Shown piece by piece: positions 36,737 to 46,000 of a stretch of DNA of 64,000 nt. A model generated the notes under the pieces. That model was not told where the DNA came from. It saw nothing but the letters and a program-made list of their open reading frames with translations, and ran no database searches. The DNA is from Lachnospiraceae bacterium (GTDB lineage Bacteria > Bacillota_A > Clostridia > Lachnospirales > Lachnospiraceae): positions 5,241 to 69,240 of the forward strand of contig JAIKXV010000133.1 in the NCBI GenBank assembly GCA_024683935.1, in the 5' to 3' direction. A program made the translations under genes and the position numbers. How positions within the stretch are numbered: position 1 is the first letter of the stretch; each line of letters starts with the position of its first letter.

Positions 36737-37815
36737 AGGTGATAGCTCTTTATCTTCCGCAGTTTCACTGCTTTCCCGAAAATGACGAGTGGTGGGGAAA
36801 AGGCTATACTGAATGGACAGCTGTGAGGTCTGCAAAGCCGTTGTTTAAGGGACATTTACAGCCCCGGCATCCCCTTGACGGCTATTATGATCTCGCTAAA
36901 GATCAGCCGGAAACATTTTTGCGGCAGGCGGCTCTCGCTAAAGAATACGGAATTTACGGTTTTGCCTTCTATCAGTATTACTTTAGCGGAAAAACTCTTA
37001 TGGAGAGGCCTCTGAATATACTGCTGGAGCATCCTGAGGTTGACATAAAATTTTGTCTTGCCTGGGCGAATGAGACCTGGACCAGAGCCTGGTACGGCCT
37101 GAAAGAAGAGATACTTATGCCTCAGGAGTATGGCGGGGAGAGGGAATGGAGAGAGCATTTTCTCTATGAACTTAAGTATTTTAAGGATGAACGATACATA
37201 AAGATAGACAATAAGCCGGTATTTATGATCTACAGGACCTTTGACATAGCCTGTCTTCCGGAGATGAAGGAAAAATGGGAGGACTGGGCCAGGGAAGAGG
37301 GCTTTGACGGAATATACTGGATAGGGGGAAAGACTGCCGGTCAGGAAGAAGTAAGACCCGGACTTATGGACGGCTGGTATTATTTCGAACCCGGATATAC
37401 CCTGAAACATGGCATGTCAAGATTATGTAAACTAAAATATAACACCGGAACCTTGGTGAGAAGCATTAGAAACCGTTTTCCTTGGAATAAGGCCGAAGAT
37501 AAAAAGGTTCTGGAGCGGCGGATTCCCATTGACTGGATCTATTCGGGGATAACTGCAAGAGAATATGGCGATAATGAGTATCCCGGCATCATAACCGAAT
37601 GGGATAATACCCCCAGGCGTTCATATAAAGGCCTGGTATATACAGAGGCTTCACCGGAAAAATTCAGAGATATGTTATGTAAACTTAAATCGAAGACGGG
37701 CAGAGCTTCATTTGTCTTCCTGAATGCCTGGAATGAGTGGGGAGAGGGTGCAATGATAGAACCCACGGAGGAAAAGGGTTATGCCTATCTGTCGGTATTG
37801 CGGGAATTAACTTAA
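36733..37815 (+). CDS. WbsX-like glycan protein (GH99-like fold)
   Basis: 360 residues of the Glyco_tran_WbsX family found in O-antigen and capsule loci. Diagnostic stretches are IALYLPQFHCFPENDEWWGKG, TEWTAVRSAKPLFKGH, GFAFYQYYFSGKTL, FCLAWANETWTRAW, PVFMIYRT and the C-terminal NAWNEWGEGAMIEP. Members are described as glycosyltransferases, though the fold resembles GH99 hydrolases. Two TTATGTAAAC copies (37423, 37675) are read as Leu-Cys-Lys-Leu-Lys, and a GTTGACATAA variant is at 37039. It is coupled to the polymerase by ATGA. Confidence 0.88.
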   Translation: MKVIALYLPQFHCFPENDEWWGKGYTEWTAVRSAKPLFKGHLQPRHPLDGYYDLAKDQPETFLRQAALAKEYGIYGFAFYQYYFSGKTLMERPLNILLEHPEVDIKFCLAWANETWTRAWYGLKEEILMPQEYGGEREWREHFLYELKYFKDERYIKIDNKPVFMIYRTFDIACLPEMKEKWEDWAREEGFDGIYWIGGKTAGQEEVRPGLMDGWYYFEPGYTLKHGMSRLCKLKYNTGTLVRSIRNRFPWNKAEDKKVLERRIPIDWIYSGITAREYGDNEYPGIITEWDNTPRRSYKGLVYTEASPEKFRDMLCKLKSKTGRASFVFLNAWNEWGEGAMIEPTEEKGYAYLSVLRELT

Positions 37816-37827
37816 GGAGAACTGAGC

Positions 37828-38838
37828 TTGGATAAACCGCTTATTTCAGTTATATCGATCATATATAAGGTTGAGCCTTATCTTCGGGAATGCCTGGAGA
37901 GCATGAGAGGACTTACATATCCGGAACTGGAATACATACTTGTTGTCGGACTGGATAAGATCACGGGAAAGGACGATGGCTGTCTTCAGATCGCGGAAGA
38001 ATATGCAGCGCTTGACGGGAGATTTAAGATCATAGCCTGTCCGGCAGCGGGGGTATCGGATGCCAGAAACAGGGGACTTGATGCCGCAAAAGGCGAATAT
38101 ATCGGATTTGTGGACGGAGATGACTATGTGGAGCCCGGAATGTATGACAGGCTCTACGATAATATGATATCCTTTAATGCAGATGTCTCAGTTATCGGGA
38201 AATATGATGAATACCCGGATGAAAGCACTGTAGGAACTCCGGGCGTGGGGAAGCCGCCGGAACTGCTGACCTCAAAGGAAGCTGTACAGATGCTGATGAA
38301 TGGAAGCGGCTTTTTCTTCCATGGCTGGGATAAGCTCTTTAAAGCGGAGTTGTTTGAAGGAATACGTTTTCCGGAAGACAAATATGTGGAAGACAGATAT
38401 GTCGTTGGAGAGATCATGCTGAAAGCGGAGAGGATCATTTATGACAGGACACCTCTTTACCACTTCAGGGTAAGTTCCGATTCATTCTCCAGACATAAGA
38501 AGATAAGCGAGATGAATTCCGAGGCGGATACGGTGTTTGCAGCCAGGGTTCTTACAAAATACCCGGAACTCTGTGACGAAACGGAAAATTATCTTCTGTA
38601 CGGACATATCACCTGTCTTCAGAATGCCCTGATGTCCGGGGAATTCAACAGGGAAGAAGAGAAGGTGCACTTTGATTACATACGGGAGCATGAGAAAAAC
38701 GCCGGGAGAAATCCCTTTGTCAGTAAAAACACCAGGATAAAGACATTTTTATCCCTCCGCTGTCTTCCGCTCCTTAAGTTTATCACCCTCAGAGCCAAGA
38801 GACGGCAGGACAGTGTTACAAAGTTTACAAAAACATGA
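37828..38838 (+). CDS. Glycosyltransferase family 2
   Basis: 336 residues from a TTG start nine bases after AAGGAG. SVISIIYKVEPYLRECLESM, VVGLDKITGKDDGC where most relatives have VDDGSTD, GVSDARNRGLDAAKGEYIGF and the metal-binding FVDGDDYVEPGMYD near residue 95, then KLFKAELFEGIRFPE. This is the CpsJ/EpsH-like branch of family 2. The unusual GLD in place of DDG in the nucleotide loop may affect donor binding. Its stop overlaps the next ATG by 4 bp. Confidence 0.88.
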   Translation: MDKPLISVISIIYKVEPYLRECLESMRGLTYPELEYILVVGLDKITGKDDGCLQIAEEYAALDGRFKIIACPAAGVSDARNRGLDAAKGEYIGFVDGDDYVEPGMYDRLYDNMISFNADVSVIGKYDEYPDESTVGTPGVGKPPELLTSKEAVQMLMNGSGFFFHGWDKLFKAELFEGIRFPEDKYVEDRYVVGEIMLKAERIIYDRTPLYHFRVSSDSFSRHKKISEMNSEADTVFAARVLTKYPELCDETENYLLYGHITCLQNALMSGEFNREEEKVHFDYIREHEKNAGRNPFVSKNTRIKTFLSLRCLPLLKFITLRAKRRQDSVTKFTKT

Positions 38839-40568
38839 CCGGCGTATTACAGACAGATATGGGTTTAAGCAGCAGTTTATTTAAGAATAAAAGAATACTA
38901 TTCATCTGCCGTGAGACTTATGGGAAACCTTTATGGTTTCTTGCACGTGATCTTATGCAGGAGAATGAGGTGGCGGCCTTTTATATAATGTCCACAGAGA
39001 GCCGCTTTAATAAATGCTTTTATAATGAGCATACCATCTTCGAGTTTAAGGAGCACCTTCCGGGATGCAGGCTTTATGACGTAAGTGATATCTGCGACGA
39101 ATTCGTTGAGGGGATGGAAAGATTCCGCAGGGAAGCAGGACTTTCTCCTGATGGATACAGAAAGCATACCCTTTTCGGTAAGGGAAGGGGATTAAAGGAC
39201 AGACCCAGGGTAAAGGGGGTCAGACCTCCCTATGACCAGGATTTTCTGGATATGATAGACAGGGAGTACAGCCACTTCAAGTCTCCCGGCATGCAGCTGA
39301 TGAGCTCCCAGGAGAATACCAGGCACTATCACTTCAGGGATTACTGGGGCATCACCAGCGATGAGGAGAATTACTACTGGCTGGAACTCAATTATAAAAA
39401 GGTTTTCCGGGTGCTTGATGACTTTAAGCCGGATGTGATCCTGGATATGGACAATGCGGAACTGCAGCGTACCGTGCTCTGTGAAGTGGCCTGGGAGAGA
39501 AAGATACCGTATATGACGATAGAATACGGGAAATACGGCTACTGGAAGTATCCTTCTTTTCAGAATGCCTTTGATATAGATCCCTATTTCCGCCGGATTT
39601 ATGAGGAGAAGCTGCAGCTGTCCGATGATGAAATGGCGGAGTCTGTTGCTTATGTAAAGGATTTCAGGGAAAAGAATGATATCATGAATCCGGAGTTTGC
39701 CGGATCGGTCACGGTTCAGTACGAGCGGGACAGCCTTATCTGGATTCTGAGGGTAATGCGCGGAAAGTGGAATTATTTCTATGATCAGGATGTGAGGGCC
39801 GGAAATAAGGCCGTGAAAAAGAGAAGCAACATGCTTTACGCCAGAACCTGGCCTTATCTGAAGCACTACTACGATGCGATGATGAGAAAGCGCCGCTTCC
39901 TGATACCGAATGATCTCTTTGAGGAACCGGTGGAAGGGGAGACCTATGTATATATGCCCCTGCACCTTATCCCGGAATCTTCGGTATTCGTGAAGGCGTC
40001 CTACTATGTGGACGAACTGAACCTTATCGAGCAGGTGAGCAAAGCGCTGCCCCCGGGCTGGAAGCTCTATGTAAAGGAGCATCAGGCAATGCTGGGAGAG
40101 CGCGATCCGGAATTCTACAGAAAGGCCGGGGAGATCGCCAATGTAAGGGTTGTACAGGTCAATCATTACAGGGATCCCAAACCATGGATAGTGAAAGCCA
40201 GGGGAGTGGTGACCATTACGGGCACCGCAGCGTATGAAGCCGCCCTTCTCGGTAAAAGATCCATAGTGTTCGGAACTACGCCTTACTCAATGATAGAAGG
40301 CATCCAGGTGATCCATTCCTTTGAAGAGCTGGAAAGCGCCATAAGGAATCTGGGGCCTGTGGACAGTCTGCATTCGGCGGCTGCGTATCTTGAAGCGGTC
40401 AAGGAGGCCGGAACTGAAGTCCGGATCTTTGAGCTTATGGACGGGGCTGAGGAGATATTTGCCGGAAAAGCAAAGGAGACCGAGGAATTTGACGCCATGC
40501 TGCTGGAGCTTCTGAAATTCTATGAGAAGGGTTACGCGAGATGGCTTAACGGAGAAGTAAGAAATTAA
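38835..40568 (+). CDS. Capsule-type glycosyltransferase, possible KpsS/KpsC relative
   Basis: 577 residues, soluble, no signal peptide. The C-terminal half has VYMPLHLIPESSVFV, LPPGWKLYVKEHQAMLGERD and VTITGTAAYEAALLGKRSIVFG, resembling the capsule polysaccharide synthesis family that includes Kdo and other ulosonate transferases. The N-terminal half (ILFICRETYGKPLWFLARDLM) looks like a GT-B front domain. Immediate linkage to a NeuB-type synthase and a CMP-sugar synthetase suggests it transfers a nonulosonic acid from a CMP donor. This is inferred from fold resemblance and context only. Confidence 0.68.
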   Translation: MTGVLQTDMGLSSSLFKNKRILFICRETYGKPLWFLARDLMQENEVAAFYIMSTESRFNKCFYNEHTIFEFKEHLPGCRLYDVSDICDEFVEGMERFRREAGLSPDGYRKHTLFGKGRGLKDRPRVKGVRPPYDQDFLDMIDREYSHFKSPGMQLMSSQENTRHYHFRDYWGITSDEENYYWLELNYKKVFRVLDDFKPDVILDMDNAELQRTVLCEVAWERKIPYMTIEYGKYGYWKYPSFQNAFDIDPYFRRIYEEKLQLSDDEMAESVAYVKDFREKNDIMNPEFAGSVTVQYERDSLIWILRVMRGKWNYFYDQDVRAGNKAVKKRSNMLYARTWPYLKHYYDAMMRKRRFLIPNDLFEEPVEGETYVYMPLHLIPESSVFVKASYYVDELNLIEQVSKALPPGWKLYVKEHQAMLGERDPEFYRKAGEIANVRVVQVNHYRDPKPWIVKARGVVTITGTAAYEAALLGKRSIVFGTTPYSMIEGIQVIHSFEELESAIRNLGPVDSLHSAAAYLEAVKEAGTEVRIFELMDGAEEIFAGKAKETEEFDAMLLELLKFYEKGYARWLNGEVRN

Positions 40569-40585
40569 CCGCAAAGGAGATGGAC

Positions 40586-41659
40586 ATGGGAATAAGTGTG
40601 ATCAAAGAAAGACTTGAAAAGGATCAGTTCACTCTGATAGCTGAGATCGGGGTGAATTACTATGATATTGCGGTCAAGATGGGCACTACACCGCTTGAAG
40701 CAGCGTGCCTTATGATAGACAAGGCTGCGCAGGCAGGGATACATGCGGTCAAATTCCAGAGCTATAAGGCCGGAACCCTGGCCAGCAAGGACTCTCCCGC
40801 ATATTGGGACAGGACAGAGGAGCCTACGGGGAGCCAGTACGAGCTCTTTCAGAAATTCGATGCCTTCGGGGCAGAGGAGTACAGAGCCTTATTCGAACAC
40901 GCGGAAAAGTGCGGAATTGAGTTTCTTTCCACCGCCTTTGATACGGAATCGGCGGATTATCTTAATGATATGATGAATGTCTATAAGATATCTTCCTCCG
41001 ATCTTTCAAATATTCCCTTTATTGAATATCAGGCTAAAAAGGGTAAGCCCATACTTCTTTCGGTGGGAGCATCCAATGAGGATGAGATCCGCAGGGCTGT
41101 CAGTACCATTCAGAAATATAACAGCGAAAAGATAACGCTTCTTCACTGCGTACTGGAGTATCCCACTCCGCTGGATCACGCCAATCTCCTGAAGATAGCG
41201 ACCCTGAAAGAAAAATTCCCGGAGTGCTATATAGGCTATTCCGATCACACAAAGCCGACCGAAAACTTTGATGTGATAAAGACTGCCTTTAATCTCGGGG
41301 CCGTGCTTGTGGAAAAGCATTTTACCCTGGACAAGAAACTAAAGGGGAATGACCACTATCACGCTATGGATCCCTTTGACGCGATGAAGATACTTTCCGG
41401 CATAAATGACATTATGAAGATAAGAGGAAAGGGAGAGCTTGTGAGTCTGGAAACCGAAAAAGCGGCAAGACAGAACGCCAGACGCTCCCTGGTGGCGGCA
41501 GTTGATATTCAGGAGGGTGAGGTCATCACAGAGGAAATGCTTACCTGGAAGAGGCCCGGGCTCGGTATTTCTCCTTCGGAGATAGATACGGTCATAGGAA
41601 AGAAGGCTGCAGCCCAGATCGCTCAGGATACGGTACTTAAGAGGGATATGCTGGCTTAA
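40586..41659 (+). CDS. neuB: Nonulosonic acid synthase, NeuB family
   Basis: Condenses phosphoenolpyruvate with a HexNAc-type aldehyde to a nine-carbon acid (sialic, legionaminic or related). I chose the ATG at 40586 because AAAGGAGA sits six bases upstream; the ATG at 40580 touches that site. 357 residues: a TIM barrel (LIAEIGVNYY, HAVKFQSYKAGTLAS, STAFDTESADYL, YKISSSDLSNIPF, GYSDHTKP, EKHFTLDK) and a C-terminal SAF/antifreeze-like domain from about 295 (RRSLVAAVDIQEGEVIT). Which acid is made cannot be told by reading, and no NeuC is seen. Confidence 0.9.
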   Translation: MGISVIKERLEKDQFTLIAEIGVNYYDIAVKMGTTPLEAACLMIDKAAQAGIHAVKFQSYKAGTLASKDSPAYWDRTEEPTGSQYELFQKFDAFGAEEYRALFEHAEKCGIEFLSTAFDTESADYLNDMMNVYKISSSDLSNIPFIEYQAKKGKPILLSVGASNEDEIRRAVSTIQKYNSEKITLLHCVLEYPTPLDHANLLKIATLKEKFPECYIGYSDHTKPTENFDVIKTAFNLGAVLVEKHFTLDKKLKGNDHYHAMDPFDAMKILSGINDIMKIRGKGELVSLETEKAARQNARRSLVAAVDIQEGEVITEEMLTWKRPGLGISPSEIDTVIGKKAAAQIAQDTVLKRDMLA

Positions 41660-41673
41660 AAGCCAATGAAATA

Positions 41674-43119
41674 ATGGAAACAAACAAGGCAGATAAAAAC
41701 AAAACTGGAACAAAGGACGGAGAGATAGCTCTCCGTTCCGGTTTCTGGTATATAATATCAAATGTTCTTATTCGTGCCGTCGGAATAATCACGGCGCCGA
41801 TCTACACCCGGCTTCTTACCACGGCGGAAACCGGGTATGCCAATAACTTCAATAATTACGTCAGCATTTTTTCCGTGGTCTGCGGTCTCTGCCTGATTTA
41901 CAGTGTGGGCAGGGCAAAGCTGGATTTCAAGGAGGATTTCGATGGGTACATGTCCTCCATTCAGTGTCTTTCCAGTGGTTTTTCCCTGATAATACTCATA
42001 TTGGTGATGATATTTTTCCCGGCGGAGGGGCTGCTCTTAAAGTTCCCCCGCATGGTTATCTTTATTCTCTTTGCATATCTGACTCTTTATCCGTCAATAG
42101 ACTACATGCAGTATAAATACCGCTTTGAGTATAAGTATAAAGAAAATATTGCCATTTCCGTAATGATAACTATTGTTACTGTGCTTATTACTCTGCTGTT
42201 TCTGCTATTCCTTCCCGGAGAAAAGGGCTTTTTAAAGATACTCGGAACGGTTATCCCCGGCGGGGTTGTGGCACTTTGGTGTTATGTAAACCTATTCAAA
42301 AAGGGAAAGGTACTTTATAACAGAGAATACTGGAGCTACGCCCTGAAGATCGGACTGCCGATGATACCTCACGGACTGGCGCTTATCCTGCTGTCCAGGA
42401 TCGATGTATCCATGATCTCGAATTACTACGGATTTTCAGAGGTGGGGCTTTATACTTCGGGCTACACGATAGGCACACTGCTGATGTTTGTCACCAATGC
42501 GGTGGGACAGGCCTGGCTTCCGTATTTTAATGAACATTTATATGCTTCTGACTTTGACGGTATCAGGAAGACAAACAGGATCCTGATGCTGTATGGCTGT
42601 GTTCTTACTCTGCTCTTTATTGCCGCAGCGCCCCTTGCTGTAAAGATCCTGTTTGCCAAAAGCTACTGGGAGAGCATGTGGGTGGTTCCGCCGGTGGCTC
42701 TCGGATCGCTGTGTCAGTACTTCTATACCAATTACGTGAATGCGGAGCTCTTTAATAAAAAGTCCTTCCTCGTCGCATTTAATTCCTGTGTCGCAGCAGC
42801 GGTTAATATAGGTCTCAATGCCTTCTTTATTCCGAGATACGGATATATTGCGGCTGCCTATACCACCCTCGCCGGATATTTTATTTTGATGATACTGCAC
42901 TATATTGCGGTGAGGTTCATATTGAAGATGAAGCTGTATCATGATCTTCAATACTTTATTATGCTGATAATTACCTGTGCCTTAGGGATATTAACAGCTT
43001 TTCTCTATCCTCACCCGGTTATCAGATATATTCTGATAGCGGTTGTTATGGCAGTTTTGGCAATAGTGAGAAGAAGTGATATAATCATCGTTGTTAATAG
43101 GATGAGGAATAAAAGATAA
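41674..43119 (+). CDS. wzx: Oligosaccharide flippase, Wzx/MATE-like
   Basis: 481 residues, about 12-14 helices, with the family opening FWYIISNVLIRAVGIITAPIYTRLLTTAETG. Second of three flippases, placed inside the nonulosonate module. The TTATGTAAAC copy at 42282 codes WCYVNLFKKGK at the end of a helix near the middle of the protein, in the loop between the two bundle halves. Ends directly against the ATG of the next gene, with no space. Confidence 0.92.
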   Translation: METNKADKNKTGTKDGEIALRSGFWYIISNVLIRAVGIITAPIYTRLLTTAETGYANNFNNYVSIFSVVCGLCLIYSVGRAKLDFKEDFDGYMSSIQCLSSGFSLIILILVMIFFPAEGLLLKFPRMVIFILFAYLTLYPSIDYMQYKYRFEYKYKENIAISVMITIVTVLITLLFLLFLPGEKGFLKILGTVIPGGVVALWCYVNLFKKGKVLYNREYWSYALKIGLPMIPHGLALILLSRIDVSMISNYYGFSEVGLYTSGYTIGTLLMFVTNAVGQAWLPYFNEHLYASDFDGIRKTNRILMLYGCVLTLLFIAAAPLAVKILFAKSYWESMWVVPPVALGSLCQYFYTNYVNAELFNKKSFLVAFNSCVAAAVNIGLNAFFIPRYGYIAAAYTTLAGYFILMILHYIAVRFILKMKLYHDLQYFIMLIITCALGILTAFLYPHPVIRYILIAVVMAVLAIVRRSDIIIVVNRMRNKR

Positions 43120-44760
43120 ATGAAGATTCTTGTAATAATCCCCGCCAGGGGTGGTTCAAAAAGAATACCGAGAAAGAACGTGCGTCTTATGAACGGACGT
43201 CCTCTTATCATGTATTCTGTGGCGAATGCCCTTTCTTTGAAGAAGGACATGGATGTGGATCTGGCAGTTTCCACCGATGATGAGGAACTTTCCGGTATTG
43301 CCGCTGATCACGGAGCCGAGATAGTGATGAGGGGGGAAGCCCTTTCAGGGGACAGCGTGACCCTGGATCCGGTGATATATGATGCCCTCGTCAAAATGGA
43401 AGAGAGGCATGAAAAGCATTATGACACTGTGATCACGATGCAGGCCACATCACCGACCCTGAGCCGGGAGACCTTAATGAAAGCTATAGAATACTTTGAA
43501 GAAGGCGGGTTTGATACAGTTATCAGTGTCGTGAACAGGCCGCATCTCTCCTGGACAAAGAAGGATGGCAGGATAGTGAAGAACTATGAGGAACGCCTTA
43601 ATTCCCAGTTCCTGCCGCCGAATTACCTTGAAACCGGAGCCTTTCTGATCACAAAAAGGGAGTGCGTGAACGAAAAGGGACGTATAGGTGAGAATGTTTC
43701 GGTATTTGAGACCGATCCCGAGGAAGCAGTGGATATAGATACCTATGCGGACTGGATAGAAGCGGAGGCAATACTCAAAAGAAAGCGTGTGTTATTCAGA
43801 GCCGTGGGCCAGAGGAAACTCGGAATGGGACATATTTACAGATGTCTTTCCCTGGCATATAAGCTTATAGGCCACGAAGTGCTCTTTGTCACTGATTCGG
43901 AAAGTGAAATGGGTATAGAGAAGCTGAAAAGCGCCTTCTTCCCTTATGAGGTAATAAAAGATAACGATAGTTATGAGAAGGTTCTGGAGGAGTGGAAGCC
44001 GGATATAGTGGTAAATGACATTCTGGACACGGATGAAGAAACCGTGAGACTGGAACGCCGCTACGCCAAAAGGATAGTTAATTTTGAGGATGTAGGCCCC
44101 GGAGCCTATCTTGCCGATGCGGTCATAAATGCCCTATATGAAAACCATCCGGATAAACCCGGAAATGTTTATGAGGGATCGGATTATTTCTTTATCAGGG
44201 ATGAATTTCTTGAGGAGAATCCGAAGGAGTTTTCCGCGGAATGCAGGAATGTGATGATTATGTTCGGAGGAGCGGATCCTTCGGATCTGACCGGAAGACT
44301 CTATAAGATATGCGGAGAGCTTCATGACATAACTCCGGAAACGCAGTTCCACTTTATCACGGGCTTTGCCTATGAGAAAAAGGAGCTGATGAAGGATATT
44401 CCGGAAAAGAATATTTTTGTCCATAATGATGTGAAGAGGGTTTCGCTTTATATGAAAAAAGCGGATCTTGCCGTGACAAGCCAGGGGCGGACCATATATG
44501 AGCTTGCCAGCATGGGAGTTCCGGCCATCGTATTAGCCCAGAATGAAAGAGAAGCCCAGCATGTGTTCGCGGGGATACAGAACGGCTTTATAAATCTGGG
44601 TCTTGGAAGCCGTACCGATGACAAAACGGTTATACAGACCATGCGCTGGCTTATCGAGACTCCCAATGTCAGGAAGGAAATGAGGAATATCGAGCTTACA
44701 AATGAATTCCGTATGGGCCAGAAGCGGGTTATCGACATTATTCTGAAGGAACGCGCATGA
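43120..44760 (+). CDS. Fusion: CMP-nonulosonate synthetase (NeuA type) and PseG-like GT-B domain
   Basis: 546 residues. Residues 1-about 225 are a CMP-sugar synthetase (IIPARGGSKRIPRKNVRLM, STDDEELSGIA, MQATSPTLSRETL, VDIDTYADW). From RVLFRAVGQRKLGMGHIYRCLSLA onward is a GT28-like domain resembling PseG, the UDP-sugar hydrolase of pseudaminate synthesis, with MIMFGGADPSDLTGRLY and VTSQGRTIYELASMGVPAIVLAQNE. Combining nucleotide release and CMP activation in one protein would place both around the NeuB step. It overlaps the next gene by 4 bp. Confidence 0.85.
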   Translation: MKILVIIPARGGSKRIPRKNVRLMNGRPLIMYSVANALSLKKDMDVDLAVSTDDEELSGIAADHGAEIVMRGEALSGDSVTLDPVIYDALVKMEERHEKHYDTVITMQATSPTLSRETLMKAIEYFEEGGFDTVISVVNRPHLSWTKKDGRIVKNYEERLNSQFLPPNYLETGAFLITKRECVNEKGRIGENVSVFETDPEEAVDIDTYADWIEAEAILKRKRVLFRAVGQRKLGMGHIYRCLSLAYKLIGHEVLFVTDSESEMGIEKLKSAFFPYEVIKDNDSYEKVLEEWKPDIVVNDILDTDEETVRLERRYAKRIVNFEDVGPGAYLADAVINALYENHPDKPGNVYEGSDYFFIRDEFLEENPKEFSAECRNVMIMFGGADPSDLTGRLYKICGELHDITPETQFHFITGFAYEKKELMKDIPEKNIFVHNDVKRVSLYMKKADLAVTSQGRTIYELASMGVPAIVLAQNEREAQHVFAGIQNGFINLGLGSRTDDKTVIQTMRWLIETPNVRKEMRNIELTNEFRMGQKRVIDIILKERA

Positions 44761-45980
44761 GTCCCAGGGTGCTCTTTATTAATACGGTTGCGGGAAAAGG
44801 AAGCGTGGGCCGTCTGGTGACGGGTCTCTCATCCTGCCTGAAGGAAAGAGGAGCTGAAACCCTCATTGCATACGGGAGATGGGATGCACCGGAAGGTCAT
44901 GACTCCTATCGTATAGGCAGTGATCTTTCGGTTTATCTTCACGGAGCTTTAAGCCGTATTACCGATCGTCACGGGCTGTATTCTGCGCCTGCCACAAAGG
45001 CTCTGATAAGAAAAACAGAAGAATATGACCCGGATATCATACACCTCCATAATGTTCATGGATATTATGTAAACTACGAGATCCTGTTTGATTTTCTGAA
45101 AAACAGATACTCGGGAAGAAAGGGACGCAGGATAATCTGGACACTGCATGACTGCTGGAGTTTTACCGGTCATTGTGTACATTTCGAATATGCGGGCTGT
45201 GACAGATGGAAGAGTGATTGTCATGACTGTCCCGAAAAAGGCCAGTACCCGAAATCGGTTCTTTTTGATGCTTCGCGGGAAAACTACAGAGATAAGAAAA
45301 AGAGCTTTACCGGAGTCAGGGATCTCACTCTGGTCACTCCATCTGAATGGCTGAAGTCAAAGGTCAGGGAATCTTATTTAAAGGAATACCCGGTTAAATG
45401 TGTACCTACGGGGATCGATCTTAGCAGATTCAGAAAGCGTCCGTCCTCTATACGGGAAAAGTATGGTGTCGGAGACAGGCCCCTGCTTCTCGGAGTGGCA
45501 AATCCCTGGAGAGAGCGAAAGGGCTTTGATGATTTCCTGAAACTCTCAAAGACTGTGGGAAACGAAATGCGGATCGCGATGATCGGGCTTTCGCCGGAAC
45601 AGGCCAGAACGGCTTCGAGTTATGTAAACATAATTCCGATAATAAAGACTGATTCTATAGAGGAAATGGCGGAATGGTATTCAGAGTCTGATATTTATGT
45701 AAACCTAACATATGAGGACACATTTCCTACAACCAATCTTGAGGCTCTGTCCTGCGGTACCCCGGTGATCACTTATAGAGCAGGAGGAAGCCCCGAATCT
45801 CTCACTTCATCTACGGGGATCATTAAGGAGATAGGAGATATAACTGGAGTTATGGATTCTGTCAGAAAAATCCTTCAATGGGACAGAAGTGAGACAGAAA
45901 AGGCTTGCTTTGATCAGGCTGCAAAGTATGGAGCAGAGCTTAGGTTTAATCAGTATATTAATGACGTGTATCAGATCTGA
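44757..45980 (+). CDS. Glycosyltransferase family 4, WcaC-like
   Basis: 407-residue GT-B transferase of the colanic-acid type: NTVAGKGSVGRLVTGLSSCL, IIHLHNVHGYYVNYEILFDFL, WTLHDCWSFTGHCVHFEYAGCDRW with the conserved cysteines, VPTGIDLSRFRKR, LLGVANPWRERKGFDDF and VNLTYEDTFPTTNLEALSCGTPV. Three TTATGTAAAC copies occur (45065, 45620, 45695), all Tyr-Val-Asn. Two fall in positions where the family normally has YYLN and FVNPTYEDTFP, so here the motif fits the conserved protein and does not add to it. Confidence 0.92.
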   Translation: MSPRVLFINTVAGKGSVGRLVTGLSSCLKERGAETLIAYGRWDAPEGHDSYRIGSDLSVYLHGALSRITDRHGLYSAPATKALIRKTEEYDPDIIHLHNVHGYYVNYEILFDFLKNRYSGRKGRRIIWTLHDCWSFTGHCVHFEYAGCDRWKSDCHDCPEKGQYPKSVLFDASRENYRDKKKSFTGVRDLTLVTPSEWLKSKVRESYLKEYPVKCVPTGIDLSRFRKRPSSIREKYGVGDRPLLLGVANPWRERKGFDDFLKLSKTVGNEMRIAMIGLSPEQARTASSYVNIIPIIKTDSIEEMAEWYSESDIYVNLTYEDTFPTTNLEALSCGTPVITYRAGGSPESLTSSTGIIKEIGDITGVMDSVRKILQWDRSETEKACFDQAAKYGAELRFNQYINDVYQI

Positions 45981-46000
45981 GGATTTTTAATTTACCGGAT

